Position numbers and translations under genes: made by a program. A stretch of 64,000 bases of DNA from Myxococcales bacterium (lineage in GTDB: Bacteria > Myxococcota_A > Polyangia > Palsa-1104 > JAEUJZ01). Below are positions 60,195 to 64,000 of the stretch, piece after piece. A model generated the notes under the pieces. The model was not told the DNA's origin. It worked only from the letters and a program-made list of their open reading frames with translations, and ran no database searches. The stretch spans positions 175,738 to 239,737 of the forward strand of contig JAEUKA010000040.1 of NCBI GenBank assembly GCA_016794465.1. The letters are read 5' to 3'. Every line of letters starts with the position of its first letter. The first letter of the stretch is position 1.

Positions 60195-61109
60195 ATGACC
60201 CGCTTGGCCCTCTCCTTCGCCCTGTCTGTGCTGTGTCTGTCCTCTCACGCGCGGGCCGAAAGCGCCAAGCCCGCTGTTCCTGACGAAAAGTCCGCCAAGC
60301 CGCCCCAGGCTGCCCCAGCCGCCCCCGAGCTAACCCTGCATGACAGCGTCACCGCCGCACTCTCTGCCATTTTTGAGCGTGCGCAGCAGGATTCCGGCAA
60401 AAAACCGCATCTGGTCGCGTTTGGGGAATATCACCAGACCAAAGGAAAGACCCAGATCAAGAGCGCCCTCAAGCGCTTCGCGGAAGAGCTATGGCCGACG
60501 GTGCAGCCCGGCTCCTCGGACCTGATTCTGGAGACGTTTGTCACCGAAGGAAACTGCGGCAAGGAAGAAAAGAAAGTGGTCAAAGATGTCGAAAAGACCA
60601 CAAAACGGCCAGAAACGACGGAAAACGAGCTGGTTACGCTCATCAAACAGGCCAAAGCACAGGGCATTCAGCCACACATTTTGCAGGTCAGCTGCAAAGA
60701 CTATCAGTCGGTGCTCGACGAAAAAGCGCAGGTTGACTACGTCAAGATGCTCAAGCTGATCGGTGATCTACTGCAAAAACGGATGACCGAGGTTCGACTC
60801 CGTCGGCAAAAGGCGGGCATCGACAAGATGGTGATGGTCTACGGCGGCGCGCTCCACAACGATCTGTATCCACAGAAAGAGCTGGCCGACTTTGCGTTCG
60901 GGCAGTCGCTGACGGAGGCATTTCCCGGCGAGTATCTCGAGGTCGACCTCTACGTGCCGGAGTTTATCGAGACTGACAAGACGGTCCGGGCCCAGCCGTG
61001 GTTCCCGCTGTACAAAAAAGCCCAGAAGCCCGGCCAGCCCGTCGTCGTGCGACGAGGACCGGGCTCGTTCATCCTGCTATTTGCGCCGTCGGGATCGAAT
61101 CAGAAGTAG
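60195..61109 (+). CDS. Exported protein with GExH and GGxxH motifs (ChaN/esterase-like fold)
   Basis: A 304-aa protein from the ATG at 60195 (GGAGG upstream). Signal peptide ending A-R-A-E, then an Ala/Pro linker. F-G-E-Y-H-Q-T and, later, M-V-Y-G-G-A-L-H-N-D match the paired Glu/His motifs of ChaN, TIKI and erythromycin-esterase-like folds. Metal or heme binding and hydrolase activity are both possible. Its 3' end overlaps the convergent repeat-protein gene by 10 bp. Confidence 0.55.
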   Translation: MTRLALSFALSVLCLSSHARAESAKPAVPDEKSAKPPQAAPAAPELTLHDSVTAALSAIFERAQQDSGKKPHLVAFGEYHQTKGKTQIKSALKRFAEELWPTVQPGSSDLILETFVTEGNCGKEEKKVVKDVEKTTKRPETTENELVTLIKQAKAQGIQPHILQVSCKDYQSVLDEKAQVDYVKMLKLIGDLLQKRMTEVRLRRQKAGIDKMVMVYGGALHNDLYPQKELADFAFGQSLTEAFPGEYLEVDLYVPEFIETDKTVRAQPWFPLYKKAQKPGQPVVVRRGPGSFILLFAPSGSNQK

Positions 61110-61522
61110 TTGCTGAAAAAGACCAGCAGCGCGACGACGGTACGCTTCGAGCCAAAGTCGCCACAGCAGCTGGAAGCAGACCCCCAGCTCGAGCCGTTCT
61201 TGCGAATCGTCCCGTCGCTGTCGATGCGCCCGATGCTCGATCCGCTCTTGCGAATCGTTCCGTCGTTGTCGATGCTGCCAACGCTCGAGCCATCTTTGCG
61301 GATGGTCCCGTCGTTGTCGATTCGTCCGACGCTGGAGCCGTTTTTGCGGATCGTTCCGTCGTTGTCGATTCGTCCGACGCTCGAGCCATTGATGCGGATG
61401 GTGCCGTCGTCGTCGATGCGCGCCCAGCTCGAGCCGTCTTTGCGGACCTCGACATCGGCGAGGGCGGTGCCAGCGACGGTGGAAAATACAAATGCCGTGA
61501 GCAGTGCAGACAGCTTGCGCAT
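61100..61522 (-). CDS. Secreted protein with five 15-16-residue D-G-T-I-R repeats
   Basis: A 140-aa protein. Signal peptide ends A-L-A-D at about residue 23. The rest is near-perfect tandem units of the type D-N-D-G-T-I-R-K-N-G-S-S-V-G-R-I, about six in all including the first degenerate one, which would form a regular beta-solenoid. The C-terminus has C-C-G-D then a hydrophobic end, perhaps an anchor. Function unknown; surface adhesin-like or structural. The tandem DNA repeats make it prone to length change. Confidence 0.7.
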   Translation of the reverse strand: MRKLSALLTAFVFSTVAGTALADVEVRKDGSSWARIDDDGTIRINGSSVGRIDNDGTIRKNGSSVGRIDNDGTIRKDGSSVGSIDNDGTIRKSGSSIGRIDSDGTIRKNGSSWGSASSCCGDFGSKRTVVALLVFFSNYF

Positions 61523-61699
61523 GATTCCTCCCGGGTGAGCCGAACAGTTAGGTCCTAAGTGTAGACGACTTGGGCCGCGCGAAAGTCAGCCGGCTTGGCG
61601 CAGGTCGCTGTCAGACCCGTGTGCGACGATTCTTCTTGGGGGAAGTTCCCCGTGCTTTGTGCCTCTTTCACCTCTCAACCGACTGGCAAAGGAGCGAAC

Positions 61700-62143
61700 A
61701 TGAAGGACCGCAAGGATCGGCTCACCAAGAAGCAGCTCTCCGTCTCGATGTATGACCGTGGCATGAATGTCGTGGCGATCGCGAGGCTGCTGCGCTGCGA
61801 GCCGAGCTACGTCGCCAACGCCCTCATCGAGCAAGGTCGGATTCCGGCCTACGTGGATCTGTACACCTCGACGGGACCACAGAACGAGGACGCGAAAGAG
61901 CTGGAAGGGGTGCTGAAGTTTACCGACGCGGACTCGGCGCGAGCGTCGGTGGCGAGGATTGACCAGCTGTGGCAGCGCTTCTCGTCGGAGAGAAACCGGC
62001 GCGGCATGCACCAGTGTGAGGTGGTTGTCCTCATCGGTCGCAACCGCGCGATTGGCATCGGCAAACAGACGGAAGCGCAGATCTTTGCCGATTGGCTCGT
62101 CGCACGGCTGCGGCCAACCCGATCGGGCAGTCGAGCCGCGTAG
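61700..62143 (+). CDS. Small protein with HTH-like segment
   Basis: A 147-aa protein from the ATG at 61700 (AAAGGAG 6 nt upstream). The segment Y-D-R-G-M-N-V-V-A-I-A-R-L-L-R-C-E-P-S-Y-V looks like a Hin/resolvase-type helix-turn-helix (initiation and recognition helix). The remainder is helical and charged. Possibly a DNA-binding protein; no family assigned. Confidence 0.45.
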   Translation: MKDRKDRLTKKQLSVSMYDRGMNVVAIARLLRCEPSYVANALIEQGRIPAYVDLYTSTGPQNEDAKELEGVLKFTDADSARASVARIDQLWQRFSSERNRRGMHQCEVVVLIGRNRAIGIGKQTEAQIFADWLVARLRPTRSGSRAA

Positions 62144-62146
62144 TTG

Positions 62147-62977
62147 CTAGTCCACCGCTTCTGGCGTCGGCGGTGGCAGGCTAGTAGGCTGCTGCGGCGT
62201 ACTCGGCGGGGTCGAGCGCCGCTTGTCCTCTTCCGGCTCGTCGGACGCTTTCATCGACGCCTGCACCTGGAAGCGGTAGTTGAGCGTCAGTCCGCTATAC
62301 ATCGACAGCTGCGTAAAGCCCACGTCGCGCCGAGTCATGGTGCTGTCGGTGTACTCCGCTCCAACGTGAGAAACCCGCAGCCCAAAGATCTCTGCCCCGA
62401 TCGAAAAGCCCGTACCCAGGAAATACTCGGCCCCGATCGCTAGCGTGCCACCGACGGGACTCACCGTGTCAGCCTGAGCAGAAGCCTGGTCACCTGTCAC
62501 GTTGGTATTGTTCGTCGAGACGCTGGCAAAGTACTTGTACACGTCGACGTAGGCATATGGCGCGATGCGGTCCTTCTTCGGATCGCGCATGTAGAGCTTG
62601 AACCCGAGCGCCAGCCCCAGCTGAAAGAAGCTATCCGTCGTCGCCACGGCTGGATTTGCGCCCATCTGCTTGTCGGTGTTCAGACGTGCCCACCCCAAGT
62701 CGAGGCCGAGCATCAGACCGTAGCGCTGCGCAAAAAATGCCCCAAAGTACGGGGCCAGCGACGTGGTCTGAAAGCTCTGGTTGGGAGCTGTCAGATCGCC
62801 CGCCGTCGTCGCTGCATTGGGAAAATGGGCCATGGTGTAGCGATACGGCTCGAACCGCGAGCCAATCGCCAAGTGCACATCCGCATGGGCCAGGCTCGCA
62901 GCCCCAAAGATGAGGCCCGCCGTCGAAAAAGCGAGCAGCAAGCGTCGGCTCTGCATACGGGAATCGTCACCACGCAT
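62147..62977 (-). CDS. Outer-membrane beta-barrel-like protein
   Basis: A 276-aa protein from the ATG at 62977 (GGAGG upstream). Signal peptide ends A-H-A-D. The mature part is rich in alternating strand-like segments with Tyr/Phe/Gly, as in an 8-10-strand barrel, then a Pro/Thr/Ser-rich C-terminal tail extending past the barrel. The tail is unusual, as barrels normally end in an aromatic. Stop only 3 nt from the convergent gene's stop. Confidence 0.6.
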   Translation of the reverse strand: MRGDDSRMQSRRLLLAFSTAGLIFGAASLAHADVHLAIGSRFEPYRYTMAHFPNAATTAGDLTAPNQSFQTTSLAPYFGAFFAQRYGLMLGLDLGWARLNTDKQMGANPAVATTDSFFQLGLALGFKLYMRDPKKDRIAPYAYVDVYKYFASVSTNNTNVTGDQASAQADTVSPVGGTLAIGAEYFLGTGFSIGAEIFGLRVSHVGAEYTDSTMTRRDVGFTQLSMYSGLTLNYRFQVQASMKASDEPEEDKRRSTPPSTPQQPTSLPPPTPEAVD

Positions 62978-63106
62978 CGTTTTGGTTCCTCCGAGAATCC
63001 GCGAAATAGACCGGTATTGGGACGGTACGCACACGAACAACTACCTGTACGTGCTCGCCTTATACCGTGTCTTGGGCTGCGGTTGGCGTGAAAAAATTTG
63101 ACTTCG

Positions 63107-63394
63107 CTATTTTGCTTTTGGCGCCATCCCCTCGTCGGAGCGGGGACGAAATAGCGGACAGGAGCGAACCGGCTGCGGCGGATACTTCTGCGGCAAGAGC
63201 GGACACAGGATAAACACGCTGCCTCGCCCGGAGCGGATGTAGCGAGGCGACTCGCAGCGATGACACAGGCTCGACGGAAACGGCAGGTCAGCCAGGTTTG
63301 GCAGCTCCGTCGCCGGCTCGCTCGGCTTGTCACTCGCCTGCTTGTCGCTCGGCCTGTCGTCCGATGAGCCTTTTCCCGAGGAGCTTGAACTCAT
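63107..63394 (-). CDS. Small Cys-containing protein
   Basis: A 95-aa protein from the ATG at 63394. Ser/Asp/Lys-rich N-terminus, then C-H-R-C-E...I-L-C and K-Y-P-P-Q-P-V-R-S-C-P-L-F, four Cys that could bind a metal. The K-Y-P-P-Q-P-V segment looks conserved-type, but the function is not known to me. Confidence 0.5.
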   Translation of the reverse strand: MSSSSSGKGSSDDRPSDKQASDKPSEPATELPNLADLPFPSSLCHRCESPRYIRSGRGSVFILCPLLPQKYPPQPVRSCPLFRPRSDEGMAPKAK

Positions 63395-63535
63395 AGGTGT
63401 GCAGCCTACCCCACATGGCACCCGCTGGTCGGACAGAACGACTTGAGCACTTTGCACCCGAAACGCACTAGCCAAGTGGCTTGTGGTACGATTCTTTGTA
63501 TTTTCGTGCGCTCTTAGCGCATGGCGTAGCCGAAG

Positions 63536-64000
63536 ATGAGCGAACAGCCTGAGAGCGGAATAGGACCGGAGTCCGCGCACAGCGCAGCGCGTCGTGCCCC
63601 CAAAGGAGGCGATGTGCTCGACAACATCTATCGGCTCGACGCACCGCTGGGAAAGGGCGGCGTCGGCGTGGTGTTCAAGGCGTGGCACCTGCACCTTCAG
63701 CGACCGTGTGCGATCAAGTTTTTGCACCCACAGCTCGTCTCGAATCCCGAGCTACGGACGCGTTTCCGTCGAGAAGCCCAGAGTGCGTTCCAGCTGGGCC
63801 ACCCGCATATCGTCGCCATCACCGACTTCCGCGACGATCCGAGCAGCTGGCCCTATCTGGTCATGGAGCTGGTGCAAGGTCAGTCGCTGCGTGATCGCCT
63901 GGAAAAAGGGCCGCTCGATCCACAGCTGGCGGTGCGACTGATGTCCGAGCTGGCCGACGCGCTGGTCGCGGCGCACCGACGGGGGGTTATCCATCGCGAC
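63536..64000 (+). CDS. Ser/Thr protein kinase D, N-terminal part (cut by window end)
   Basis: An open frame of 155 codons from the ATG at 63536 to the window edge. L-G-K-G-G-V-G-V-V-F glycine loop, A-I-K-F-L lysine, and it stops exactly at G-V-I-H-R-D. The cut is the window boundary, so whether this kinase is also interrupted cannot be told from here. Confidence 0.85.
   Translation, partial: MSEQPESGIGPESAHSAARRAPKGGDVLDNIYRLDAPLGKGGVGVVFKAWHLHLQRPCAIKFLHPQLVSNPELRTRFRREAQSAFQLGHPHIVAITDFRDDPSSWPYLVMELVQGQSLRDRLEKGPLDPQLAVRLMSELADALVAAHRRGVIHRD

Overview
The window looks like chromosomal DNA of a GC-rich, predatory-type myxobacterium (Myxococcota). The grounds are several bacterial Ser/Thr protein kinases with transmembrane tails, PEGA/TPR proteins, MopE-like metal-binding lipoproteins, MYXO-CTERM-like tails (Cys, membrane helix, Arg cluster), di-heme cytochrome lipoproteins and a large chemosensory operon. 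No rRNA, tRNA, CRISPR array or recognisable transposase was found.

Layout. 1-7.1 kb: accessory island with a recombinase remnant, a glycine-rich microprotein, a POT-type transporter divergent from an XRE-HTH/EgtD-like methyltransferase fusion, two 296-aa zinc-motif coiled-coil proteins and a 42-43 bp tandem repeat. 7.1-11.9 kb: a lipoprotein, an isolated fliO-fliP-fliQ set, a beta-helix lipoprotein and serine acetyltransferase. 11.9-24.7 kb: kinase A, interrupted by a 10.4 kb insertion that carries a secreted profilin-like protein, envelope proteins and kinase B; kinase B is itself interrupted by a 1.75 kb insertion. 24.8-34.8 kb: MCP/FIST operon, GH13 lipoprotein, CoA-transferase pair, sugar kinase, flavin reductase, hydrolase and acyltransferase. 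34.8-37.8 kb: kinase C, interrupted by a 1.4 kb insertion carrying a Rieske oxygenase. 37.9-45.3 kb: GT39-like enzyme, small proteins, CysQ-like phosphatase, a DUF11 surface protein and an OmpA/TSP3 protein. 45.4-55.2 kb: chemosensory operon (two CheW, two MCPs, UrtA-like binding protein, CheA-receiver hybrid) opposite a receiver protein and an ODP-type di-iron protein. 55.2-64 kb: methyltransferase, EamA transporter, paired di-heme cytochromes, envelope proteins and the start of kinase D.

Main observation. All three kinases whose catalytic loop lies inside the window are broken within the codons of the conserved V-H-R-D-[LF]-K-P-[DEH]-N motif. In each case a short direct repeat (10, 7 and 9 bp) flanks the inserted DNA, and removing the insert plus one repeat copy restores a full-length in-frame kinase with intact HRD, DFG and APE motifs. 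The breakpoints in kinases B and C are at the same codon and the same phase. Insert ends share an imperfect inverted CCGTCGA-type motif and hairpins, but no insert encodes a recombinase. This suggests a family of cassettes that use the kinase catalytic-loop sequence as a landing site, possibly as excisable switches. That interpretation is inference; the junctions and restored frames are read directly from the sequence.
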